NCBI GenBank assembly: GCA_947448675.1
Contig: CANFOR010000084.1
Location: 1 to 11,035 of the forward strand
Origin: Betaproteobacteria bacterium
Lineage (GTDB): Bacteria > Pseudomonadota > Gammaproteobacteria > Burkholderiales > Burkholderiaceae_C
Direction of reading: 5' to 3'
DNA: 11,035 nucleotides
The position numbers were made by a program, and so were the translations under genes. The stretch's first letter is position 1. The number at the start of each line of letters is the position of its first letter. Below are positions 1 through 5,662 of the stretch, piece after piece. The notes below the pieces were generated by a model. The model was given only the letters and a program-made list of their open reading frames with translations. It searched no databases and had not been told where the DNA came from.

Positions 1-2
1 TC

Positions 3-536
3 GTAGCCGAGCAGCGTTGGGGGGCTTTGCAGGGCGCGCGAAGCTGCGCCTACGTGACCTGGAGTACCGGCGTAGGCGTGGGCCTGTGCGTAGACGGCCA
101 TGTGCTGCGCGGTAAAAACGGCAACGCCGGCCACGCCGGGCATATGTTTGTCAGCAGCAACAGCGACGCTTTGTGCGGCTGCGGCAATGTGGGCGACCTC
201 GAAGCTTTGGTTGGCGGCAATGCCATGCCCCGGCGCTTTGGCCGCGAGGCCAGTGCCCTGATGCAAGCGGCGCAGCAGGGCGATGCCATGGCGCTGGCGC
301 AAGTGCAGCAGCTGTGCCAAGACTTGGGCCGCATGCTCTACAACCTGGTGGTCACGCTCGACCTGGAGCGCATCAGCATCGGTGGCAGTGTGTTTTGGCA
401 CCACCAAGCATTTTTGCTACCCTTGCTCCAGCAAGAGCTGCAAGGCCGCATGCCCGGCCTGACCCATGGCGTGCAACTCGTGCCTGCAGGCCTGGGTCTG
501 GCCTTGGGCGACTACGCCGCGCTGGCCTTGCTGTAA
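3..536 (+). CDS. ROK-family sugar kinase-like protein (5' truncated by window)
   Basis: The reading frame is open from the left edge, so the true start lies outside; 177 residues remain of a family that usually has about 300. ROK proteins are ATP-dependent hexose or aminosugar kinases, or repressors with the same fold. Seen: the phosphate-binding segment TWSTGVGVG (residues 19-27 of the fragment), then DGHVLRGKNGNAGHAGHM (31-48), then the zinc-site region CGCGNVGDLE (58-67) followed by GGNAMPRRF. Two positions deviate from the usual ROK pattern. The Glu before the zinc-binding GH is His44, and the last Cys of CxCGxxGC is Asp65 (codon GAC at 195-197). His47, Cys58 and Cys60 are kept. The missing N-terminus would hold the first ATP-binding loop and the catalytic Asp, or a DNA-binding domain if it were a repressor. 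The next gene starts 30 nt downstream. Family assignment is firm; substrate is unknown. Confidence 0.85.
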   Translation, partial: VAEQRWGALQGARSCAYVTWSTGVGVGLCVDGHVLRGKNGNAGHAGHMFVSSNSDALCGCGNVGDLEALVGGNAMPRRFGREASALMQAAQQGDAMALAQVQQLCQDLGRMLYNLVVTLDLERISIGGSVFWHHQAFLLPLLQQELQGRMPGLTHGVQLVPAGLGLALGDYAALALL

Positions 537-555
537 GAAAAGCGGTCTTGCAACG

Positions 556-566
556 ACCAAATTGGT
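556..566. repeat. 11-bp perfect palindrome abutting a start codon
   Basis: ACCAA-A-TTGGT ends directly before the ATG at 567 and occupies the place where a ribosome binding site would sit; no purine-rich Shine-Dalgarno is seen there. It could be an operator or a small RNA hairpin limiting initiation, or chance. The sequence is seen; any function is inferred. Confidence 0.3.
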
Positions 567-1040
567 ATGAACCCCACGCTTCCTGTTTCCGCGCTGCCCG
601 GCACCGCCCGCTCAGCTGCTGCGTCCCGCCTGTGGCCAGGCCTGCGCCGAATGGCCGACTCTTGGTGGGGGGCCATCTTGGGCGGTGGGGTCTATGGCGC
701 ATGGGCTACCTGGGCCAATTGGGGCCAGGGCGCGCAACAGGCCAGCGCCATCGGCCTGGGCCACTGGACCACCAGCGCCATGCTCACTTTTTTTGGCACA
801 GCCGCCATGCGCCGCTTTTTTGGCAGTGGTAGTGGGTGGCCCAGCATGGCGCGGGCTTTTGCCGGTGGCCTGTGCTTGACCTATTGCGTGCTGTTTGCGG
901 TGCACGCTTTGTTAGGTACGCAGCATCTGTGGCTGACCCTTGCGCCTGGAGTGATCCCCAACATTGTGTTTTGCGGCTCCTATGCGGGCTTGCTGCAACG
1001 CACACTCCAAGCTGCGCCAGTGGCTGGGAGCCGCGCATGA
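567..1040 (+). CDS. Uncharacterised four-helix membrane protein
   Basis: 157 residues with about four hydrophobic segments (roughly 34-50, 68-82, 96-116 and 119-143) and short polar ends, so an inner-membrane protein. Notable residues are the Trp/Gly-rich first segment (DSWWGAILGGGVYG, 31-44), Arg-Arg-Phe-Phe after the second segment, and a Pro-containing last segment (APGVIPNIVF). I do not recognise an established family and assign no function. The stop overlaps the ATG of the next gene (ATGA at 1037-1040), which implies translational coupling with the DinB-like protein and then the ATP-grasp protein. The start at 567 lacks a clear Shine-Dalgarno; an internal ATG at 654 (residue 30) is the only nearby alternative and would still keep all helices. 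Confidence 0.75.
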   Translation: MNPTLPVSALPGTARSAAASRLWPGLRRMADSWWGAILGGGVYGAWATWANWGQGAQQASAIGLGHWTTSAMLTFFGTAAMRRFFGSGSGWPSMARAFAGGLCLTYCVLFAVHALLGTQHLWLTLAPGVIPNIVFCGSYAGLLQRTLQAAPVAGSRA

Positions 1041-1597
1041 AGCCCCATGCCACGCCCCAGGCGCTGGTGGACTACAACACCGCTTTGCTGCACCAACTCA
1101 GCGTGCTTGTGGCCCAGCACCACAATGCACAAGACGGCCCCTATGCCGAGTTTTTAGGCCCACACGTGCGCCACATCATTGAACACTATGAAGCGCTGAT
1201 CCAGCCCGCCAAAGCAAGCCGCGACACTGTGCCCAAAGTGGTCAATTACGATGCCCGTGAGCGCGACCTGCAGGTGCAAACGGTCGCGCGCGTGGCCTTG
1301 GAGCGCATTGCCACCCTTAGCGCAGCCCTGCAGGCAATGGCCAGCTGGTCCCCTGCGGCTTTTGCCGCGCCGCTGGAGCTTCGTTGCCAAGGCGGCGAGC
1401 AGGGGCAGCTGTGCTTTGCTACGCAGTCCAGCATATTACGCGAACTGGCATTTGTGGCCAGCCACTGCGTGCACCACTTCGCCATGGTTAAGCTGCATGC
1501 TCTGCAACACGGCAAAGACTTGGGGCCCCATTTTGGCAAGGCCCCTTCCACCGTGGCGCATGAAACGGCGCTGCACGCCGCAAGGGCGGGCTGTTGA
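1037..1597 (+). CDS. DinB-like (four-helix bundle metal-binding) protein
   Basis: 186 residues from the ATG that overlaps the previous stop by four bases; the frame is open further upstream but that stretch is the membrane protein's DNA read out of frame. DinB/YfiT-type proteins are four-helix bundles with a three-histidine metal site and often act as thiol-dependent transferases or hydrolases. Seen: a helix with GPHVRHIIEHYE (41-52), giving candidate ligand His43, His46 or His50; then VVNYDARERD (68-77), a conserved-looking loop; and LAFVASHCVHHFAMV (137-151), where His143 and His147 form the HxxxH pair typical of DinB. No signal peptide or membrane helix is present, so it is probably cytosolic. 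It sits between a membrane protein and a membrane-anchored ATP-grasp enzyme, suggesting a shared pathway. Substrate unknown. Confidence 0.72.
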   Translation: MKPHATPQALVDYNTALLHQLSVLVAQHHNAQDGPYAEFLGPHVRHIIEHYEALIQPAKASRDTVPKVVNYDARERDLQVQTVARVALERIATLSAALQAMASWSPAAFAAPLELRCQGGEQGQLCFATQSSILRELAFVASHCVHHFAMVKLHALQHGKDLGPHFGKAPSTVAHETALHAARAGC

Positions 1598-1599
1598 GC

Positions 1600-2706
1600 A
1601 TGTGGATACCGAGCAAACTACCCTGGCAAACCCAGACCCAGCAGGCGGCTCTGTCATGGTGGCAGCGCATGGGCATTGGCCTGGCGCGCATGCGGCGCTG
1701 GGAGTTTTGGCCATCCTGGCTGTACTACGGGCCCATTGTGCTGTGGATTTTGTGGCTCGGCATCAAACACCGCAACCCCACCGTTTTCACTGCTGCCAAC
1801 CCCGCTATGGAGGCCGGAGGCATGGTAGGCGAGCGCAAACACCAGGCGTTGCAACCCCTACAAGACAACGCGCCCGATCTGGCGGCGCGCTTTGTGTTGG
1901 TAGGCCAGCAAGCACTCGGGCAACGCATCGAGCAGGTGCTGGCCTTTGCCGAGCACAACGCCTGGCCAGTGGTACTCAAACCCGATGTCGGCCAGCGTGG
2001 CCGGGGCGTGCACATTGCCCGTGATCGGCAGCAGGTAGCAGCTTACCTGGAGCGTTTTGACGGCGACGTGATCGCCCAGCGCTACATTGCGGGTGAAGAA
2101 TATGGCGTGTTTGTGGCGCGCATGCCGGGCCAGCAGCAGGTGCGCATTCTGTCCATCGTGCACAAGACCTTTCCCCAGGTTTGTGGCGATGGCTTGCATA
2201 GCCTGGGTGAGCTGATCGTGGCCGATGCGCGGGCGCGCTTGATCGCCAGCTTGCTGTTTGCACGCTGGGCAGCAGAGCTTGTGCGTGTACCGCAAGCAGG
2301 TGAGGTGGTGCAACTTGTAGAAATCGGTGCGCATTGCCGTGGCAGCTTGTTTTTAGACGCACGCGAATTGGCCAGCCCGGCCTTGCAAACCACTTTGCAG
2401 CGCCTGCTGGATGCTGTGCCCGGCTACGCATTTGGCCGCATGGATCTGCGCGTGCCCAGCAGCGCGCACTTTCAGCGCGGCGAGGGTTTGCAGGTACTCG
2501 AACTCAATGGCGTATCGGCCGAGAGCGCGCATATCTACCACCCCGGAACCCCCCTGGTTGAGGGCTACCGTGCCATGGTGGAGCAATGGTCGCTGGCCTT
2601 TGAAATTGGTGCGGCCTACGCGCGCATGGGCGTGCCTGTGACCTCGGCCCGGGAGCTGCTGCGCTTGTTTTGTGCAGATTTACAGCGTGGCCAGCACTGG
2701 TTTTAA
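1600..2706 (+). CDS. Membrane-anchored ATP-grasp ligase-like protein
   Basis: 368 residues. ATP-grasp enzymes join a carboxylate, activated as acyl phosphate, to an amine or other nucleophile. Seen: an N-terminal amphipathic, Trp-rich stretch and one membrane helix (about residues 37-55, FWPSWLYYGPIVLWILWLGI), then FTAANPAM and GGMVGERK (63-80). The ATP-grasp core follows: Lys127 in VVLKPDVGQRGRGV (124-137), the E-rich adenine-binding segment YIAGEEYGV (162-170), Asp282 in GRMDLRV, and the metal-binding LELNG (Glu301, Asn303). All core residues are present, so it is probably active. The ATG lies 2 nt after the DinB-like stop. A TTG at 1594 is an alternative start adding two residues, and the AAGGG at 1582-1586 is better spaced for it. 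The cytosolic catalytic domain would be held at the inner membrane. Substrates unknown; D-Ala-D-Ala ligase annotation by similarity would be unsafe. Confidence 0.8.
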   Translation: MWIPSKLPWQTQTQQAALSWWQRMGIGLARMRRWEFWPSWLYYGPIVLWILWLGIKHRNPTVFTAANPAMEAGGMVGERKHQALQPLQDNAPDLAARFVLVGQQALGQRIEQVLAFAEHNAWPVVLKPDVGQRGRGVHIARDRQQVAAYLERFDGDVIAQRYIAGEEYGVFVARMPGQQQVRILSIVHKTFPQVCGDGLHSLGELIVADARARLIASLLFARWAAELVRVPQAGEVVQLVEIGAHCRGSLFLDARELASPALQTTLQRLLDAVPGYAFGRMDLRVPSSAHFQRGEGLQVLELNGVSAESAHIYHPGTPLVEGYRAMVEQWSLAFEIGAAYARMGVPVTSARELLRLFCADLQRGQHWF

Positions 2707-2715
2707 TGCAGCGCT

Positions 2716-2740
2716 GTAAGAACCAGGCCGCTCGCGCGTC
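2716..2740 (+). promoter_or_regulatory. Candidate ECF-sigma promoter for the YHS-DoxX operon
   Basis: GTAAG (2716-2720, followed by AAC) and CGTC (2737-2740, followed by TAA) are separated by 16 nt. This fits the general layout of ECF-sigma promoters (a -35 with an AAC/AAG core, about 16 nt, a -10 with CGTC or GTCTAA). It begins 9 nt after the ATP-grasp stop and would give a leader of roughly 28 nt before the ATG at 2778. No sigma70-like pair stands out in this 71-nt gap. The motif is seen; the sigma assignment is inference. Confidence 0.4.
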
Positions 2741-2777
2741 TAAGCTGTATTAGCCCCAATTATTTACAAAGACCACC

Positions 2778-3242
2778 ATGTTCATGCGCTCACTCTTCAT
2801 CTCTTTTCTCATGTTGCTTGGCATTTACGCCCACGCGGCGCAGCCCGTCAATACCCTGACCAACAGCAGTTTTTTTGCCAAGACCACCGACACCGCCATC
2901 AATGGCTATGACAGCGTGGCCTACTTTACCGAGCATAAACCCGTGAAAGGCCAAGATACTTTTGTCTTCGAGTGGAAGGGGGCAAAGTGGAAGTTTGCGA
3001 GCCAAGCAAATCTGGATCTGTTTAAAGCCAGTCCTGACAAATTTTCCCCGCAATACGGTGGCTACTGTGCCTACGGTGTAGCTACTGACAATTTGGTCAA
3101 GGTGGACCCAGCGCAGTTCACCATCCTCGACGGCAAGCTTTATCTCAACTACGATGCCAGCGTCCAAAAAGACTGGCTCAAAGACAAGCCGGGCTACATC
3201 AAAGCGGCCGACGCCAAATTCAACGACTTGCTCAAAAAATAA
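2778..3242 (+). CDS. Secreted YHS-domain protein
   Basis: 154 residues. Seen: a Sec signal peptide (residues 1-20, positive MFMR, hydrophobic core, cleavage after AHA), then a YHS domain with GYDSVAYF (43-50), a WKGAKWKFAS strand (66-75), LFKASPDKFSPQYGGYCAYG (81-100, single Cys97) and KLYLNYD (120-126). YHS domains are small folds suspected of metal binding and are often found in heavy-metal ATPases and oxygenases; this stand-alone exported form has no proven function that I know. The mature protein should be periplasmic. It is the first gene of the operon behind the candidate ECF promoter, with DoxX 36 nt downstream. The gene is visibly less GC-rich (about 50-57% in sampled lines) than its neighbours. 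The Shine-Dalgarno is weak; an ATG at 2784 is possible but would lose only two residues. Confidence 0.85.
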   Translation: MFMRSLFISFLMLLGIYAHAAQPVNTLTNSSFFAKTTDTAINGYDSVAYFTEHKPVKGQDTFVFEWKGAKWKFASQANLDLFKASPDKFSPQYGGYCAYGVATDNLVKVDPAQFTILDGKLYLNYDASVQKDWLKDKPGYIKAADAKFNDLLKK

Positions 3243-3267
3243 GCCTGTACCCCAACCCTACAACTCC

Positions 3268-3273
3268 AGGAGA
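3268..3273 (+). promoter_or_regulatory. Strong Shine-Dalgarno for the DoxX-like gene
   Basis: AGGAGA with 5 nt before the ATG at 3279. This fixes the DoxX start and suggests strong independent initiation although the gene is second in its operon. Confidence 0.7.
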
Positions 3274-3278
3274 ACCCT

Positions 3279-3767
3279 ATGACATGGCTCAAAAAAAATG
3301 TGCACTGGCTGCTCACGATCTACGTGGCCTTTGTCTTCATCCAGTCTTTGTTTTTCAAATTCACCGGCTCGCCTGAGACGGTGTACATCTTCCAAGGCAA
3401 GCTCGACCCTTGGGCTGCATCTTTGGGCTTTGCAGGCTTGTTTGCGCCCGGCGGCATTTTTTCAGCCAAGGTGGTGGGCAGCTTTGAGCTCATCGCCTCG
3501 GTGCTGCTGATCGCGGGCGCCTTTTCTGCGCGCCAACGCTGGGTGCAAGTAGCGGGCGCGGCCATGGGCCTGGGCGTGATCAGTGGTGCCATCTTCTTTC
3601 ATCTGTTCACCCCCCTGGGCGTGGCTGTAGTTAACACCGACGGCAGCAGCGACGGTGGTGAGCTCTTCATGCTCGCCTGCGGCGTATGGCTGGGTTGCGC
3701 GGCCTTGCTGTGGATACGGCGCACGACCTGGTTGCCCTTGGTGCAAGGCCTGTTGGGCAAGGCTTGA
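3279..3767 (+). CDS. DoxX-like integral membrane protein
   Basis: 162 residues with four hydrophobic helices (about 8-27, 62-83, 91-112 and 127-147), the layout of the DoxX/DoxD superfamily. Seen: FVFIQSLFFKFTGSPETVYIF (18-38) in and after helix 1, FSAKVVGSFELIASVLLIAG (61-80) in helix 2, AIFFHLFTPLGV (104-115) ending helix 3, and DGGELFMLA (125-133) opening helix 4. Glu70 and Glu128 inside or at membrane segments resemble the polar positions common in this family. DoxX proteins are linked to thiol and redox stress or quinone-associated complexes in some bacteria, but most have no defined reaction. It shares an operon with the exported YHS protein upstream and a lipoprotein hydrolase 5 nt downstream. 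The start is set by the AGGAGA site. Confidence 0.8.
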   Translation: MTWLKKNVHWLLTIYVAFVFIQSLFFKFTGSPETVYIFQGKLDPWAASLGFAGLFAPGGIFSAKVVGSFELIASVLLIAGAFSARQRWVQVAGAAMGLGVISGAIFFHLFTPLGVAVVNTDGSSDGGELFMLACGVWLGCAALLWIRRTTWLPLVQGLLGKA

Positions 3768-3772
3768 AGCGC

Positions 3773-4636
3773 ATGCGTTGGCCACTGGCAATCGCTTTGT
3801 GCGCGGCGGCCTTGCTCGCGGCCTGCAGCAATCCGCCTTATCCGCGCGGCGACATGAAGTCCCTTTTTGGCGTCGGGCCCTATCCACAAAGTCTGTCGTT
3901 GCAAACGGGGCAACGCAAGCTGAGCGGCGTGCAAACCCCGGGCACAGGCGGCCCTATGTTGCTCTTTGTGCATGGCTCCCCGGGCGACTGGAAGGCCTGG
4001 GCGCATTTCCTGCAAACGCCGCGTTTGGCCAGTTTTGGCACGCGCTTAGCGGTAGACCGCCCAGGCTTTGGTGGCTCTGGGCCGGGCCAGGTCATACCCG
4101 ACTTGCGCGTCCAGGCCGAGTTGCTCTCTCGCCTCATTCCCGATGGCCAGCGCGCCATAGTGGTTGGCCACTCTTTGGGTGGCCCGCTAGTGGCTTGGCT
4201 GGCCATTGACCACCCTGAGAAAGTCTGCGGCGCGGTGTCGATTGCCGGTTCCCTCGCCGCCCAACTGGAGCAGCCACGCTGGTACAACCAGGCGGCAAAT
4301 TTTCGGGTGGTGCAGTGGTTGATCCCGAACGAGATGGTTTGGTCGAACGCCGAGATGATGCCGCTCTCCACCGAGCTGGCTCAACTGCAAGCGTCTTGGC
4401 CACGCCTGCGTACGCCCTTTATTTTGATGCAAGGCGGCAAAGACTCGCTGGTAGACCCGCGCACCGCCGACATCACCCAAGCCCTGGCACCAGTGCAGTG
4501 GCTTACGGTGCAGCGCCTGCCTGATGAAGACCATTTTGTGCTCTGGAAAAAGCCTGACCTGGTGGTCGACACCATCTTGAGTCTGCCCTGTGCCCAAGCC
4601 GCTCGTGCGGCGCAAACTGCCGCAGCCAAGCCATGA
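3773..4636 (+). CDS. Alpha/beta-hydrolase lipoprotein
   Basis: 287 residues. Seen: a lipoprotein signal peptide with lipobox LAAC (Cys18), then an alpha/beta-hydrolase fold with the oxyanion segment FVHGSPGDW (65-73), DRPGFGGSG (95-103), the nucleophile elbow GHSLGG (Ser134), Asp224 in QGGKDSLVDP, and His254 in DEDHFVLW. The catalytic triad is complete, so it should be an active esterase-, lipase- or haloalkane dehalogenase-like hydrolase held to the inner face of the outer membrane or to the inner membrane. The frame is open upstream into DoxX, but the ATG at 3773 is chosen because it places the signal peptide at the N-terminus and lies 5 nt after the DoxX stop. The stop overlaps the next ATG. 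Substrate unknown; a lipid or acyl substrate is suggested only by the neighbouring acyltransferase. Confidence 0.85.
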   Translation: MRWPLAIALCAAALLAACSNPPYPRGDMKSLFGVGPYPQSLSLQTGQRKLSGVQTPGTGGPMLLFVHGSPGDWKAWAHFLQTPRLASFGTRLAVDRPGFGGSGPGQVIPDLRVQAELLSRLIPDGQRAIVVGHSLGGPLVAWLAIDHPEKVCGAVSIAGSLAAQLEQPRWYNQAANFRVVQWLIPNEMVWSNAEMMPLSTELAQLQASWPRLRTPFILMQGGKDSLVDPRTADITQALAPVQWLTVQRLPDEDHFVLWKKPDLVVDTILSLPCAQAARAAQTAAAKP

Positions 4637-5628
4637 AGCGCTCAGCGCACGCGGTGACCGATGCCATGGCGTGCGCGAGCCCAGCGGCGGCCTTGGCCAA
4701 GCTGCCAGCAGCAGGCGCCGCCGCGCCGCTGGCCCCGGCCATTGACCCCGCTGTACTGGCGCAAGAAATCGCCAGCTTGCCAGCGTCTGCCAGCTTGATG
4801 CGCGTAGGCGAGTTCGAGGTGCTGTGCACGCCCGCGCAGCCCATACCGGCCCTGATGCAAGAGATTGGTCGCCTGCGCGAATGGGCTTTTCGTTTGGTGG
4901 GCGAGGGCACGGGCCGCGCCAGCGACCTTGACGCATTTGACGCCCACTACGAGCAGCTTTTTGTCTGGCACCACAGCGAGCGCAAGCTCTTGGGTGCGTA
5001 CCGCCTGGGCTTTACCCAAGACATCAACCAGCGGCAGGGCGTTGCCGGGCTGTATACCCACAGCCTGTTTGAGTTTGACAACCAAATGCTGGCGCGCCTG
5101 GGCCCCAGCATCGAGCTGGGTCGCTCCTTTGTGCATCCGCAGTTCCAAGGCTCCAGCCGCGCCCTGCGCTTGCTGTGGGCGGGCATTGCCGTGGTGCTGG
5201 AGCGCCACCCGCAAGTGGCCTGTTTGTTTGGCCCTGTGAGCATCAGCTCGCGCTACAGCCGCCTGGGCCGCGCGCTGATGCTGCGCACTCTGCAACTGCA
5301 CCATATGGACGCCGACTTGCATGGCCTCATTCGCGCCCGTCGTGCGCCCGATGGCATGCCCGGCGCGTTGGCCCAGCGCATTACCGAAGCCAGTGCGGGC
5401 CTGGGTGACCCCAAACGCCTGTCGCGCGTGCTCGAACGCATCGAGCATGGCATGGGCTTGCCCATGCTCATCAAGCACTACATCGAGTTGCGCGGGCGCT
5501 TTGCCGCCTTCAGCGTGGACGCGGCGTTTAACCAAACGCTCGATGGCCTGGTGTTTGTGCGGGTAGCCGATATTCCGCCGCGTTTTCGTACCAAGCTGAC
5601 GGCGGCTGCGCACAAGCTCACGGCCTGA
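4633..5628 (+). CDS. GNAT-type N-acyltransferase (OlsB/hemolysin-like)
   Basis: 331 residues, starting on an ATGA overlap with the hydrolase. The first 55 or so residues are Ala/Pro-rich and probably unstructured. Then come a GNAT-like fold with LLGAYRLGF (119-127), ELGRSFVHPQFQ (161-172), LWAGIAVVLERHP (181-193) and LFGPVSISSRYS (198-209), and a C-terminal part with PMLIKHYIELRGRFAAFSVD (277-296) and LDGLVFV (303-309). These motifs match the acyl-ACP-dependent N-acyltransferase family that includes ornithine acyltransferase OlsB and proteins called hemolysins; the C-terminal part resembles the longer members annotated as lysophospholipid or GNAT acyltransferases. No PlsC (HX4D) domain partner is fused here. 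The likely reaction is transfer of a fatty acyl group to an amine, giving an acylated amino acid or aminolipid; the acceptor cannot be read from sequence. Last gene of the operon, converging on cca. Confidence 0.8.
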   Translation: MKRSAHAVTDAMACASPAAALAKLPAAGAAAPLAPAIDPAVLAQEIASLPASASLMRVGEFEVLCTPAQPIPALMQEIGRLREWAFRLVGEGTGRASDLDAFDAHYEQLFVWHHSERKLLGAYRLGFTQDINQRQGVAGLYTHSLFEFDNQMLARLGPSIELGRSFVHPQFQGSSRALRLLWAGIAVVLERHPQVACLFGPVSISSRYSRLGRALMLRTLQLHHMDADLHGLIRARRAPDGMPGALAQRITEASAGLGDPKRLSRVLERIEHGMGLPMLIKHYIELRGRFAAFSVDAAFNQTLDGLVFVRVADIPPRFRTKLTAAAHKLTA

Positions 5629-5662
5629 GCCGGCAGTTGCGGTCAGCGGCTTTATGCCGGCT
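5628..5662. terminator. Possible bidirectional terminator between convergent genes
   Basis: AGCCGGCA (5628-5635) and TGCCGGCT (5655-5662) form a perfect 8-bp inverted repeat with a 19-nt loop. It spans the 23-nt gap between the acyltransferase stop and the cca stop and overlaps the last codons of cca. There is no T-tract on either side and the loop is long, so intrinsic termination is uncertain. Confidence 0.3.

Noticed and set aside
541..556. Possible terminator after the ROK gene (GGTC...GACC)
   Set aside because: A 4-bp stem with no T-run is too weak, and the next gene starts 30 nt later, so read-through is likely.
1251..2024. 257-codon open frame on the plus strand overlapping the DinB-like and ATP-grasp genes
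   Set aside because: Out of frame with both real genes and without motifs; both overlapped genes carry catalytic or metal-binding signatures.
3686..3772. Upstream in-frame start for the lipoprotein hydrolase inside the DoxX gene
   Set aside because: It would bury the lipobox signal peptide 29 residues inside the protein; the ATG at 3773 fits a lipoprotein and the short intergenic spacing.
4187..4936. 249-codon open frame on the minus strand across the hydrolase and acyltransferase genes
   Set aside because: It spans the coupled junction of two well-supported genes and has an Arg/Pro-rich composition without domain motifs.
4642..5613. 323-codon open frame on the minus strand opposite the acyltransferase
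   Set aside because: It lacks any recognisable domain, is low in complexity and rich in His/Ala/Gln, and mirrors the codon bias of the plus-strand gene, whose family motifs are clear. A shadow frame typical of GC-rich DNA.
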